This document shows, one piece after another, positions 24,596 through 32,966 of a stretch of DNA of 64,000 nucleotides (the stretch's first letter is position 1; every line of letters begins with the position of its first letter). Origin of the DNA: Pusillimonas noertemannii (GTDB lineage Bacteria; Pseudomonadota; Gammaproteobacteria; Burkholderiales; Burkholderiaceae_B); the NCBI RefSeq assembly GCF_003096595.1, contig NZ_QEKO01000001.1:186001-250000 (forward strand), given 5' to 3'. The position numbers and the translations under genes are program-made. The notes below the pieces were generated by a model. It searched no databases. It saw nothing but the letters and a program-made list of their open reading frames with translations, and was not told the origin of the DNA.

Positions 24596-25111
24596 CTACA
24601 TCAAGCTCATGAATGCGCTGTGCACGGTGTCACAGTCGACCAGGTCGATGCGCTTCGAGGCGATTTTCAGCCCTGCCGGCGTATCGCGCAGCACGTGGCG
24701 GCACTGGGCCGAGAACAGTCGCCGCACTTCTTCGCGGCACTCGTGAACGAAAGCAGTGGAATAGACTTGCAGGTCGTCGCTGCGCCCAGGCTCGGCGTCG
24801 AGAATGATATTGCCGATGATGCGCGTGCTGCGGGGCGGCGCCATGGTCTGGTAGGTGCGCGGGTCGCTCAGCCGCCGTACCCGCATGGAAAGCAGGTCTT
24901 TGTTGTCGTAGATGATGGAAGGAATGTTCAACGGGTCTGTCTGGCCCGGGGTGGCGGGTATCCAGTAGATGGCGTCTTCGGTGAACAGATCAAGCCATTC
25001 GGTGAAGCGACCCTGGTCCAGCAGCCGGGCTTCGCAATACAGAAACTGCTGTACCCGCACAAGGCCGGCGTTGCCGGTTTCGCAGTCCAGATCCTGGGTA
25101 ATGTCGTTCAT
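24596..25111 (-). CDS. Aromatic-ring-hydroxylating dioxygenase, small (beta) subunit
   Basis: A 171-residue SnoaL/NTF2-fold subunit: VQQFLYCEARLLDQGRFTEWLDLFTEDAIYWIPATP is the standard opening of Rieske dioxygenase beta subunits, and RRLFSAQCRHVLRDTPAGLKIASKRIDLVDCD the usual end. It shapes the alpha3beta3 hexamer and has no catalytic metal. It overlaps the alpha-subunit gene by 4 bp (ATGA). Together they need an electron-transfer reductase; none is encoded in the window. Confidence 0.93.
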   Translation of the reverse strand: MNDITQDLDCETGNAGLVRVQQFLYCEARLLDQGRFTEWLDLFTEDAIYWIPATPGQTDPLNIPSIIYDNKDLLSMRVRRLSDPRTYQTMAPPRSTRIIGNIILDAEPGRSDDLQVYSTAFVHECREEVRRLFSAQCRHVLRDTPAGLKIASKRIDLVDCDTVHSAFMSLM

Positions 25112-26427
25112 GCATGCGCTCCGTCTGTCATGTAGCCCAGCCAGGCCTTGAACTGCGACCTGATCGGCGCCTCGGTGGCGGCCGATATGGTTCCGCCGCC
25201 TGGAAATGGCTTGTCCAGGTCTGCGCCGCGGCTCATGTCTATCCAGGCTTCATCGTCGCTGCCGCTTAGCCCTGTATTGCAGCGTTCAAAAATGGCGGCG
25301 TCGTCGCCGTAGATCATGGAGGCGGGCGAGCTGAGGTTGGTGAGGAAGCGCACCGCCCGATGGTAGATCTGCTCGGGGGCGCCCACCAGCCTGAAGCAGC
25401 GCGACACGACTAGTGTGCGATCGGGGGCCACGGGGTAGACCATACGCAATTGGTGATACTGCGCGTTGATGCTCAGGTTGGGGTAGACAAGGTTGTTGAA
25501 GCGGTCGAGGTTCAGTATTTGGCTGGCGCGCTCTTCGCCATACGCCTGCTTCATAATCGCCTCGTACTCGTCTCGAACCGGATCAGATTCTTTCCGTGCC
25601 AGCAGGCGGCTTCGATAGATGCCGTCCATATAGCTGTGGCCGCCCGGCAGGGCCACGAGCTCTATGCCTTCCCATTCTTTCTTGGTAAAGGCGTTTCCCT
25701 GCAGCATTTCGCGGGTCTGGCCGTCGTCGAACGGGGTGGGTTCGGCCTGGTGCTGGCGCGCCGTCATTACCGAAGAGCTATGCACCACGCCCGGATGTAT
25801 GGTGTCGTTGGCGTTTTCATGATGCATCTTCCAGTTGGCCTTGAACTCGAGCCGAAAGGCCGTATCGGAAAGTTCAAGCTGCCCCACGGGCGAGCGATCG
25901 ACCAGATTGTCGATGGCGCCGCGCATGGGGCCAAGAAAATCTGCCAGCGAAGGCCCGTTTTCGCTCAGGCTTGCAAAAATGAAGCCGCGATAGCTGTCGA
26001 CGCGCGGCGCGCGCGCAAGCGAATTGCGGGGCGATTCCATGTCGAAACCCGCCGGATAGCTTTGCCGGTGAGGCACCCCCCGCAGCGTGCCCTGCAGGTC
26101 GAACATCCATTGGTGGTAGCCACAGACCATGCGCGAGGTGTTGCCCTGGTGCTCGTTGCAGAGCGTGGCGCCCCGGTGCGTACAGCGGTTTTGCAGCACG
26201 TTGAGCTGGCCGTGTTCGTCGCGCGTGACAAGGTAGTCATACGTGCCCAGCCTGGTCCTGACGAAGTCTCCGGCCTTGCGCAACTGGCTTTCGTGCGCCA
26301 CATACAGCCACACTTTGCCAAAGATGCGCTCCATCTCGAGATCGAAGACGGCCTGGTCGGTATAAACGCTTCTATGGACGGTGGACGGGGTGACCAGCGC
26401 TTTGATGGTGTCGACACTGAGTGCCAT
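25108..26427 (-). CDS. Aromatic-ring-hydroxylating dioxygenase, large (alpha) subunit
   Basis: A 439-residue Rieske oxygenase alpha subunit. The 2Fe-2S ligands are Cys82/His84 (CTH) and Cys102/His105 (CGYH). The catalytic domain has NWKMHHENANDTIHPGVVH, giving bridging Asp208 and iron ligands His211 and His216. The protein would insert O2 into an aromatic or heteroaromatic acid in the cytosol, using electrons from a separate reductase. It is the first gene of a four-gene operon (alpha, beta, enolase-type dehydratase, VOC protein), divergent from a TetR gene. The substrate cannot be read from sequence. Confidence 0.95.
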   Translation of the reverse strand: MALSVDTIKALVTPSTVHRSVYTDQAVFDLEMERIFGKVWLYVAHESQLRKAGDFVRTRLGTYDYLVTRDEHGQLNVLQNRCTHRGATLCNEHQGNTSRMVCGYHQWMFDLQGTLRGVPHRQSYPAGFDMESPRNSLARAPRVDSYRGFIFASLSENGPSLADFLGPMRGAIDNLVDRSPVGQLELSDTAFRLEFKANWKMHHENANDTIHPGVVHSSSVMTARQHQAEPTPFDDGQTREMLQGNAFTKKEWEGIELVALPGGHSYMDGIYRSRLLARKESDPVRDEYEAIMKQAYGEERASQILNLDRFNNLVYPNLSINAQYHQLRMVYPVAPDRTLVVSRCFRLVGAPEQIYHRAVRFLTNLSSPASMIYGDDAAIFERCNTGLSGSDDEAWIDMSRGADLDKPFPGGGTISAATEAPIRSQFKAWLGYMTDGAHA

Positions 26428-26604
26428 GAGATTCTCCAGCCATCGCGTGAATAATAAGTGTTATTCTGTTTTGAAAGGATGCGGGGTGTCAATGGTGTTT
26501 GCTTCCGCGTACGTGTAAACACTAATGCGACGCAAGGTAGAATGGGATGCCGCTCTGTATCGCGGGGGCGGAAGTTGATGGACCGCTAAAAGGAAAACCA
26601 CGGA
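26428..26604. promoter_or_regulatory. Divergent promoter/operator region, Rieske operon / TetR gene
   Basis: 177 bp between the divergent alpha-subunit and TetR genes. It contains a long dyad GTGTTT-N16-AAACAC (26495-26522) and an AT-rich near-palindrome AATAA-GTG-TTATT (26454-26466) close to the alpha-subunit start. TetR repressors normally bind such a site between the two promoters. Confidence 0.5.
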
Positions 26605-27198
26605 ATGGCGCAAATAAAGAAGCGTGAGGTGCGGGATGCGATCCTGGTCTCCGCGTTCGACTTGTTCTGCCGAAAAGGGTACACGGCCACCACCATGGCC
26701 GAAGTGGCCCGCCAGGCCGAGGTCAACATCGGTACGCTGTATGTGTACTTTGATTCCAAGCTTGCCATACTGTATGCGTTGTACCGCCCCTGGCAGGAAG
26801 AACAGCTGCGCAACCTGGCCGAGTCGGTTCGAAAGATGCGTTCGCCGGCGATGCGCCTGCGTCGGCTTTTCACCGGGCTCTGGGCCGACATACCCGCGGC
26901 CGACCATTCCTTTGCAAACACGCTGATGGAGGCGCTTCCCGCGTCTCCGGCCGACGCCGGAAAGCAAGACAACCTGCTCGAAGATGTCGAGGTGTTCCTT
27001 ACCGAGCTGCTGAAGGAAATCTTACCAGAGCATCGCCATTGCCTGCTGCGCGGCGGCCTGCTCTCGCACCTGATCTGGATGGCGTTTGACGGCTACACCA
27101 TCAACAGCCGCCTGCGCGATCTTCGAGACATTTCAGCAACGGCCGATCTGTTCAGCGACCTGCTGATGGGGGTAGAGCCGCAAGACGCGGCTTCATAA
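26605..27198 (+). CDS. TetR family transcriptional regulator
   Basis: A 197-residue regulator. The TetR helix-turn-helix is at about 8-54 (REVRDAILVSAFDLFCRKGYTATTMAEVARQAEVNIGTLYVYFDSKLAILYAL), followed by an all-helical ligand domain. AAGGAAAACC precedes the ATG. It is divergent from the Rieske dioxygenase operon and so is its probable repressor, released by substrate or product. A rho-independent terminator follows, separating it from the molybdenum hydroxylase operon. Confidence 0.93.
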   Translation: MAQIKKREVRDAILVSAFDLFCRKGYTATTMAEVARQAEVNIGTLYVYFDSKLAILYALYRPWQEEQLRNLAESVRKMRSPAMRLRRLFTGLWADIPAADHSFANTLMEALPASPADAGKQDNLLEDVEVFLTELLKEILPEHRHCLLRGGLLSHLIWMAFDGYTINSRLRDLRDISATADLFSDLLMGVEPQDAAS

Positions 27199-27269
27199 GA
27201 GCCGCTACTCCCTTCTAAATTACATTCTTTTTTGGCCCGTTTCAACGTAGGCGGGCGACAGCAAACAAC

Positions 27270-27290
27270 GGCCCCGGAAGGGGCCTTTTT
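27270..27290 (+). terminator. Rho-independent terminator after the TetR gene
   Basis: GGCCCC-GGAA-GGGGCC stem-loop (27270-27285) followed by five T residues, with CAAC/GTTG flanks that can extend pairing around the T-run. Downstream of the TetR stop by about 70 bp. Confidence 0.9.
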
Positions 27291-27468
27291 GTTGTGCATT
27301 CTTTAGGGATTACCCGTAAAAAAAGGGAGTTTGCAGGGTTATCACTGATGATTTCAGGGTCTTTCCGGCGTCGCCGCCGTTGACAGCCTTCATGGTTGAA
27401 TCCAGTATGGCACTTAGTTTTGAAATGAGAAATTGATTCAAGCAGAGTGACTCAAGGGATGTATAACC

Positions 27469-27930
27469 ATGGAAATGTCTAGCGAACGGCTCATCGAGGC
27501 TCCCCCGGGGGCCGTCTGGAAAGCGTTGAACGACCTTGAAACGCTGCGAACCTGTATTACAGGCTGCGAACGCATCCAGGAAAAAGAGCCCGACATCTAC
27601 GACGTCGCCATGTCGGTCAAGATCGGGCCGGTCAATGCCAAGTTCAAAGGCCAGCTGTCGCTGCTGGACGTTCAAGAGCCAACCGCTTACACCATACGCT
27701 TCGAAGGCCAGGGGGGCGTGGCCGGCTTCGCCAAGGGTTCTGCCACCGTGCATCTTCAGCCCCAGGAAGACGAGAACCAAACCATGCTGTGCTACAGCGC
27801 CTCGGCCCAGGTCGGCGGCAAGCTGGCGCAGCTGGGTTCGCGTCTGATCGACAGCGCCGCAAAGAAGATGGCCGACGACTTCTTCGACAAATTCACTTCA
27901 TCGTTTTCAGCCGATACAGAGCAGGCTTAG
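27469..27930 (+). CDS. CoxG-like SRPBCC protein (carbon monoxide dehydrogenase subunit G family)
   Basis: A 153-residue START/SRPBCC-fold protein. The APPGAVWKALNDLETLRTCITGCERIQ opening and the KIGPVNAKFKGQLSLLD and GFAKGSATVHLQP segments are CoxG hallmarks. CoxG helps tether molybdenum CO dehydrogenase to the membrane and is reported to handle quinone for electron transfer. Here it leads a molybdenum-hydroxylase operon, 48 bp before a LivJ-type binding protein. No extended basic tail is seen at its C-terminus, unlike the copy at 37573. Confidence 0.87.
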   Translation: MEMSSERLIEAPPGAVWKALNDLETLRTCITGCERIQEKEPDIYDVAMSVKIGPVNAKFKGQLSLLDVQEPTAYTIRFEGQGGVAGFAKGSATVHLQPQEDENQTMLCYSASAQVGGKLAQLGSRLIDSAAKKMADDFFDKFTSSFSADTEQA

Positions 27931-27978
27931 CAGCAGAGCGGTATTCCTTCAATAAAATCCTCCATGAAAGGGGCAGGC

Positions 27979-29154
27979 ATGAAAAAGTGGAAATTCTCCA
28001 GGCAGGTGATTGCAGCTGTTTCAGGCGTGTTGTTGATATCTACGGGGGCCATGGCCGAACTGAAAGTCGGGTTCTCGGGTCCGCTTTCGGGTTCGCAGGC
28101 TGTGGTGGGGCAAGACCAGCTGGACGGCTTCCTGCTGGGCGTTGCCATGCGCGGAGGCAAGCTGGGGGACCAGAAGGTGGAGGTCATTACCGCCGACGAC
28201 CAGCTCAAGCCAGAAGTGGGCGTGCAGATTGTGCGGCAGTTCACCCAGCGGGATCGCGTCGATGCGATTGTGGGGTTGGGCTACTCTAATATCGTGGTCG
28301 CCAACCTGCCCCGACTTAAAGAATCGGGTGTGGTGGCCATTGCAACCGGTGCGGGGCCCTCGCAGATGGCGGGCTCCGATTGCGGCTCCAATGTGTTCTC
28401 TGTTTCGTTCCAGAACGACGGCTTCGGAGAAGCAATTGGCAAGCTGATGCAAGACCGCGGCTACAAGAACGTGTATTTGATGGCGCCCAATTACCAGGCG
28501 GGCAAGGACATGCTGGTGGGCTTCAAGCGTTTCTACAAGGGCGATATTGCCGCCGAGGTATACACCCAGGTAGGCCAAACCGATTATTCGGCCGAGATCA
28601 CCCAATTGCAGGCCTCGGGCGCCGACGCCCTCTTCATGTTCTATACCGGAGGCATGGGTGTCAATTTTACGAAGCAGCTCAGCCAGGCGGGCGTCATCGG
28701 CAAGCTGCCTGTGTATTCCACGTTTACCGTCGATGGAGCCAACCTGCCGGCGATACAGGGCGCAGCCGTGGGCGTGGTCAGCGCCAATATGTGGGATTCA
28801 ACCCTGGACAACCCGGCCAATAAAGCATTCATAAAAGCCTTCCAGGAAAAGTACAATCGCCTGCCCAGCGCATACGCCGCGAACGGTTACGACGCAGCCG
28901 CCATACTTGACGTTGCTGTTACCAAGATGCAAGGCAAAGTGGACGATCGCGCCGCATTCGCCAAAGCGGTGCATGATGCGGGCGCGCAGATCAAGTCGGT
29001 GCGGGGGCCATTCCGGTTCAATAACAATAATTTCCCCATCCAGAACTACTATGCTTTCGAGATCGTGGAAGATCAAGGCAGCTATAAAAGCAAGCTGATC
29101 GCCACCCCATTGGTCGAGCACGAAGACGTCTACGCCAAGTCGTGTCCATTGTAG
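27979..29154 (+). CDS. ABC transporter substrate-binding protein, LivJ type (Peripla_BP_6)
   Basis: A 391-residue periplasmic protein with a signal peptide ending near STGAMAEL. The fold opens with VGFSGPLSGSQAVVGQDQLDGFLLG, and later has ARDA-like EKYNRLPSAYAANGYDAAAIL, standard in the branched-chain amino acid/aromatic acid binding family. No permease or ATPase genes accompany it, so it must share a LivHMGF-type membrane complex encoded elsewhere or serve as a sensor. It sits between CoxG and the FAD-subunit gene, inside a molybdenum hydroxylase operon, which suggests it captures the enzyme's substrate. Start 27979 has GGGGCAGG upstream. Confidence 0.9.
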   Translation: MKKWKFSRQVIAAVSGVLLISTGAMAELKVGFSGPLSGSQAVVGQDQLDGFLLGVAMRGGKLGDQKVEVITADDQLKPEVGVQIVRQFTQRDRVDAIVGLGYSNIVVANLPRLKESGVVAIATGAGPSQMAGSDCGSNVFSVSFQNDGFGEAIGKLMQDRGYKNVYLMAPNYQAGKDMLVGFKRFYKGDIAAEVYTQVGQTDYSAEITQLQASGADALFMFYTGGMGVNFTKQLSQAGVIGKLPVYSTFTVDGANLPAIQGAAVGVVSANMWDSTLDNPANKAFIKAFQEKYNRLPSAYAANGYDAAAILDVAVTKMQGKVDDRAAFAKAVHDAGAQIKSVRGPFRFNNNNFPIQNYYAFEIVEDQGSYKSKLIATPLVEHEDVYAKSCPL

Positions 29155-29172
29155 AAAGAGGGTGAATCCGGC

Positions 29173-30048
29173 ATGAAGGCCCCCGACTTCCAGTACTGCT
29201 GTCCCCAAACCATCGACGAAGTCTGCGAACTGCTGCAAAGTCATGGGTCCGACGCTCGCATACTGGCGGGGGGCCAAAGTCTTGTGCCCGCGATGAACCT
29301 GCGCCTGTCGTCGGCAGAGTTGCTTATAGACATCAATCGGGTCGAGGCGCTAGAGGGAATTTCACTTTCAGAAGACGGCACCTATGTCCGGGTGGGGGCG
29401 CTGGCCCGGCACGCGCAGGTGGCCGCATCAGCTCTTATCGCCAAGCATGTGCCGCTGGTGCACAACGCCATGAAGTACGTGGCCCACCCGGCCATACGCA
29501 ATCGCGGCACCTGTTGCGGCAGCCTGGCACTGGCCGACCCCTCGGCCGAGATGCCCGCGTGCGCCGTTACGCTGAACGCCACGCTGGTGCTTCAAAGCAA
29601 GCAAGACGGCGTTCGCGAAGTGCCGGCGCGTGAATTCTTCTTCGGCCTTTACGATACGGCCCGCCGCGACGACGAGATACTGATCGAGGTGCGCTGGCCT
29701 TGTCGTACGGCCGGTTCGCTAAGCGGCTTTGACGAGCTTAGCCGCCGGCATGGTGATTTCGCGATGGTCGGCATTGCGGTCCAGGGCCGCATGGCCAGTG
29801 GTTTGATCGACGATCTGTCCCTTGTCACGTTCGGCACGGGGCCGGTTCCCCGATTGTCTGCACGGGCGGGCGAGCTGGCGCAAGGGCAGCGGCCTACCCC
29901 GCAACTGGCGCAAGAGCTGGCCGTAGCCGCCGCCGGCGAGCTCGACCCCGACGAAGTCGCCGAAATCGAGATCCGGCGCTACCAGGCAACCGCCCTGGCG
30001 CGCAGGGTGCTGTCCAAAATGTTCCAGGAGGCCGACGATGCGGGCTAG
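29173..30048 (+). CDS. Molybdenum hydroxylase, FAD-binding medium subunit (CoxM/XdhB-like)
   Basis: A 291-residue FAD subunit of the xanthine dehydrogenase/CO dehydrogenase family. The first FAD motif is AGGQSLVP (about 32-39); the second, normally TxGGxxA, is IRNRGTCCGSLALADP with Cys in place of one Gly. It passes electrons from the 2Fe-2S subunit to FAD and on to an acceptor. Its end overlaps the iron-sulfur gene by 11 bp. Confidence 0.92.
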   Translation: MKAPDFQYCCPQTIDEVCELLQSHGSDARILAGGQSLVPAMNLRLSSAELLIDINRVEALEGISLSEDGTYVRVGALARHAQVAASALIAKHVPLVHNAMKYVAHPAIRNRGTCCGSLALADPSAEMPACAVTLNATLVLQSKQDGVREVPAREFFFGLYDTARRDDEILIEVRWPCRTAGSLSGFDELSRRHGDFAMVGIAVQGRMASGLIDDLSLVTFGTGPVPRLSARAGELAQGQRPTPQLAQELAVAAAGELDPDEVAEIEIRRYQATALARRVLSKMFQEADDAG

Positions 30049-30520
30049 CCAAGTGCAGGAGATCACCATAACGATCAACGGCGAACGCGCCGCGTACAGC
30101 GTGCCTGTCCGCCGCAACCTGGTCGATTTCCTTCGCCACGACGTCGGCCTTACCGGGTCTCATGTGGGGTGCGAGGCCGGAATCTGCGGCGCTTGCAATG
30201 TGCGGGTCGACGGGGTGGTGGTGCGCGGCTGCCTGATGTTTGCCGTGCAGGCCGATGGCCGGGCCGTGGACACCATCGAGGGTATTACAGCCAGTGGCGA
30301 GGCCGCAGAACTGCAGCAGGCCTTCATAGAGCGCAATGCGTTGCAGTGCGGCTACTGCACTCCGGGCATGCTGATGACGGGGCTGGAACTCGTCAATTCG
30401 GGCAGGCCAGTAAGCCGGGAAGAAATCCGCGAAGAGCTGTCTGGAAATTTCTGCCGCTGCACGGGTTATCACGCCATCGTGGACGCCATTGGGCAAGTTG
30501 TGGAGCGCAGCCGAAAATGA
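30038..30520 (+). CDS. Molybdenum hydroxylase, 2Fe-2S small subunit (CoxS/XdhC-like)
   Basis: A 160-residue subunit with both 2Fe-2S clusters. The plant-ferredoxin type cluster is C-E-x-G-x-C-G-A-C...G-C (CEAGICGACNVRVDG and RGCLMF); the second, helical cluster is CGYCTPGM and CRCTGYH. It relays electrons from the molybdenum site to FAD. It overlaps both neighbours, the second by ATGA. Confidence 0.95.
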   Translation: MRASQVQEITITINGERAAYSVPVRRNLVDFLRHDVGLTGSHVGCEAGICGACNVRVDGVVVRGCLMFAVQADGRAVDTIEGITASGEAAELQQAFIERNALQCGYCTPGMLMTGLELVNSGRPVSREEIREELSGNFCRCTGYHAIVDAIGQVVERSRK

Positions 30521-32898
30521 CGGAACGAATCAAGTTCGCGGACGAGGTCGCCACCTATTCCGAAGGCCTGGTGGGCAAATCGGTGCCCCGGCAGACGGCC
30601 CGCCGGCTGGCGACAGGCCGCGGCCGCTATCTGGACGATATCGACGCTGGCGTTCCGTATCACGTCGCCTTCTACCGCAGCCCCTATGCGCGTGCGCGAT
30701 TCACTGTGGGCGATCTAAGCGCCGCGCAGAAAATGCCCGGCGTGATGCGGATCGTAACCGGGGTCGATCTCTCTGCCGTTTGCGCGCCGTGGGTCACGCG
30801 CCTGGAGATGTTGCCCGAGCACGTGTCGGCGCCGCAGCATCCATTGGCGATCGACGAAGTGTATTGGCAAGGCGAGCCGGTAATCGCCGTTGTGGCCAAG
30901 ACGCGCGCCCAGGCCGAAGACGCGCTGGATGTGATCGAGATCGACTGGGATGATCTTGAGCCGGTGGTCGATGCGGCCCAGGCCCTGTCGCCGGATTCTC
31001 CGCTGGCTCACCCGCAATTGCCCAGCAATCTAGCGCTGGACCGCGAGATCAGGCGAGGGGATTCCGCCTTGGTGTTCGGCCAGGCGGCATGTGTTGTAAA
31101 GCACAGGTTCTCGTTTGGACGCCAGACCGGCGTACCCCTGGAGGCGCGCGGTGTCGTCGCCCGCTACGACCCCCGCACCGAAGAGCTAGTCGTGTACCAG
31201 TCGCATCAATCGCCGTTCCAGATGCAAGAGGTCTACGCCAAGCAATTGTCCATGCCCTTGTCGCGCGTGCGTGTCCTGTGCCCGGACGTCGGCGGCGCCT
31301 TCGGCATCAAGCTGCACGCCTATCCCGACGAAATGGCGGCGGTGGCGATCGCGCGCTTGCTGGCGGTACCCATCAAGTATCAAGCGGACAGGCTCGAGTC
31401 GTTCGTCAGCGACGCCCATGCGCGGGAAGCCATCGCCACGGCCGAGCTGGCGCTTGACGAAGAGGGCCGGATACTTGGTTTGCGCTTCGATGCGCTGTTC
31501 ACTTTTGGCGCAGTGTCCCTGTACCCGCGCAGCAGCGTGGGCGAGGCCTTGCAAGTGCTCGAGATGTGCGGCCTGGCCTATAACGTTCCCGCCCTGCACG
31601 GGCGCGTGCGCGGCGCCTTTGTCAACAAGGTTCCCACCGGCGCCTACCGTGCCGTGGGCCAGCCGCTTGCCTCGGCGATTATCGAACAGCTGCTTGACAA
31701 CGCGGCTGCCAGCCTGGGCATGGACCGCATGGAGATCCGCCGCAAGAACTACATCGTCGACGCGGATCTTGGCGGGGAAGGCGATAAGAGGCTGCGCGGG
31801 CTGTCGCTTCATAAATGCCTGGACGCGCTCAAGGAAGACATGGGCTATGGTCGGTTGCGCCAGAGGCAGGACGAGCTGCGCAAGCTCGGCGTATACCGAG
31901 GTATCGGCTTGTGTACCTTCATCGAGCAGACGGGCGTGGGGGCGGGGCTGTATGGCCGCAATGGCGTGCCGGTGGCGGGAAAAGAAAGCGTGCGGCTGCA
32001 GCTGGGCGCTTCGGGCGAGATCACCTGCTCTACCAGCGCTTCGGAAAGCGGCCAGGGGGCGCATACGGGCCTGGCGCAGATTATTGCCGATGGCCTTGGC
32101 TGCCCCATGGATTCCATTTTTGTGCGTAGCGGAGACACCCTGGTCGATCCTACGGGCGGCGGCGCATGGGCCTCTCGCGGCATTGCACTGGGCGGCGAGG
32201 CGGCGCACCGCGCGGCAAAGCAGTTGCGGGCCAATGTGCTGTCGATCGTAGCCGCGTGGAAGTCGATGGAAGCCGCCGAGCTTGAAATAGACCACGGTGT
32301 GGTGTCATTGACGAACGGAGAAGTGATCTGCTCTTTGCAGCAGGTGGCCCGGCTTGCGCACTATGATTCAACGCAGATTCCCCTGGCGGAAATTCCCTCC
32401 TTAAGCATAGAGTGCAGCTACTCGCCGTTTGAAAAGCCCTACTTCATGGCCAATGGCATCCAGGCGGCCGAGGTCGAGATCGACATCGAAACCGGACAGG
32501 TCAAGGTGCTTGATTTCTGGGTGGTCGAAGACTGCGGCACCGTCATCAACCCCTTATTGGTCGACGAGCAGATCCGGGGTGGAGTCGTGCAGGGCATAGG
32601 CGCGGCATTGTTCGAACACTGCATTTACAGCGACACCGGGCAGATGTCCAACGCCTCGCTGGCCGACTACCTGGTGCCGATGGCTTCTGAAATGCCCGAC
32701 ATCCATGTCTCCCACGTGACCACGCCGGAAAAAGAAACCGGCATCGGCGCCAAAGGGGTGGGCGAGGCGGGAACGGTGGGCTCCATCGGGGCGATCTGGT
32801 CGGCGGTGAACGATGCCTTAAGGCCATTGGAGGCAGCCGCCGAAAACCAGCCGTTCACGCCTGATGTCATTTTGTCGGCCATCTTGCGCAAGGCGTAA
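30517..32898 (+). CDS. Molybdenum hydroxylase, molybdopterin-binding large subunit (CoxL-like, form II)
   Basis: A 793-residue catalytic subunit. Mo-cofactor segments are recognisable: VGGAFGIKLHAYPDE, TGAYRAVGQP (Ala376-Arg378 region), ASESGQGAHTGLAQI and GAKGVGEAGT with catalytic Glu750. The form I CO dehydrogenase loop AYxCSFR is absent, so this is not a genuine CO dehydrogenase but one of the wide group that hydroxylates N-heterocycles, aldehydes or aromatic acyl compounds with water. The frame remains open far upstream over the small-subunit gene; ATG 30517, overlapping that gene's stop, is the real start. No XdhC/MobA-type maturation gene is nearby. Confidence 0.93.
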   Translation: MTERIKFADEVATYSEGLVGKSVPRQTARRLATGRGRYLDDIDAGVPYHVAFYRSPYARARFTVGDLSAAQKMPGVMRIVTGVDLSAVCAPWVTRLEMLPEHVSAPQHPLAIDEVYWQGEPVIAVVAKTRAQAEDALDVIEIDWDDLEPVVDAAQALSPDSPLAHPQLPSNLALDREIRRGDSALVFGQAACVVKHRFSFGRQTGVPLEARGVVARYDPRTEELVVYQSHQSPFQMQEVYAKQLSMPLSRVRVLCPDVGGAFGIKLHAYPDEMAAVAIARLLAVPIKYQADRLESFVSDAHAREAIATAELALDEEGRILGLRFDALFTFGAVSLYPRSSVGEALQVLEMCGLAYNVPALHGRVRGAFVNKVPTGAYRAVGQPLASAIIEQLLDNAAASLGMDRMEIRRKNYIVDADLGGEGDKRLRGLSLHKCLDALKEDMGYGRLRQRQDELRKLGVYRGIGLCTFIEQTGVGAGLYGRNGVPVAGKESVRLQLGASGEITCSTSASESGQGAHTGLAQIIADGLGCPMDSIFVRSGDTLVDPTGGGAWASRGIALGGEAAHRAAKQLRANVLSIVAAWKSMEAAELEIDHGVVSLTNGEVICSLQQVARLAHYDSTQIPLAEIPSLSIECSYSPFEKPYFMANGIQAAEVEIDIETGQVKVLDFWVVEDCGTVINPLLVDEQIRGGVVQGIGAALFEHCIYSDTGQMSNASLADYLVPMASEMPDIHVSHVTTPEKETGIGAKGVGEAGTVGSIGAIWSAVNDALRPLEAAAENQPFTPDVILSAILRKA

Positions 32899-32914
32899 GC
32901 GCTGTTCCCCGACA

Positions 32915-32936
32915 TTGGCTGGCGCTGCGCAGCCAA
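32915..32936. terminator. Hairpin between convergent genes
   Basis: TTGGCTG and CAGCCAA arms around an 8-base GC loop, placed 17 bp after the large-subunit stop and 30 bp from the convergent IclR gene's stop. There is no T-run, so the terminator call is moderate. Confidence 0.5.
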
Positions 32937-32966
32937 CAGAAGGGTGGGTGCGTCAGTGTGTGGGGC

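Noticed and set aside
30169-30516. Upstream extension of the first Mo-hydroxylase large subunit (909 residues)
   Set aside because: It overlaps the 2Fe-2S gene in another frame and has no homology; ATG 30517 with ATGA overlap is the natural start.
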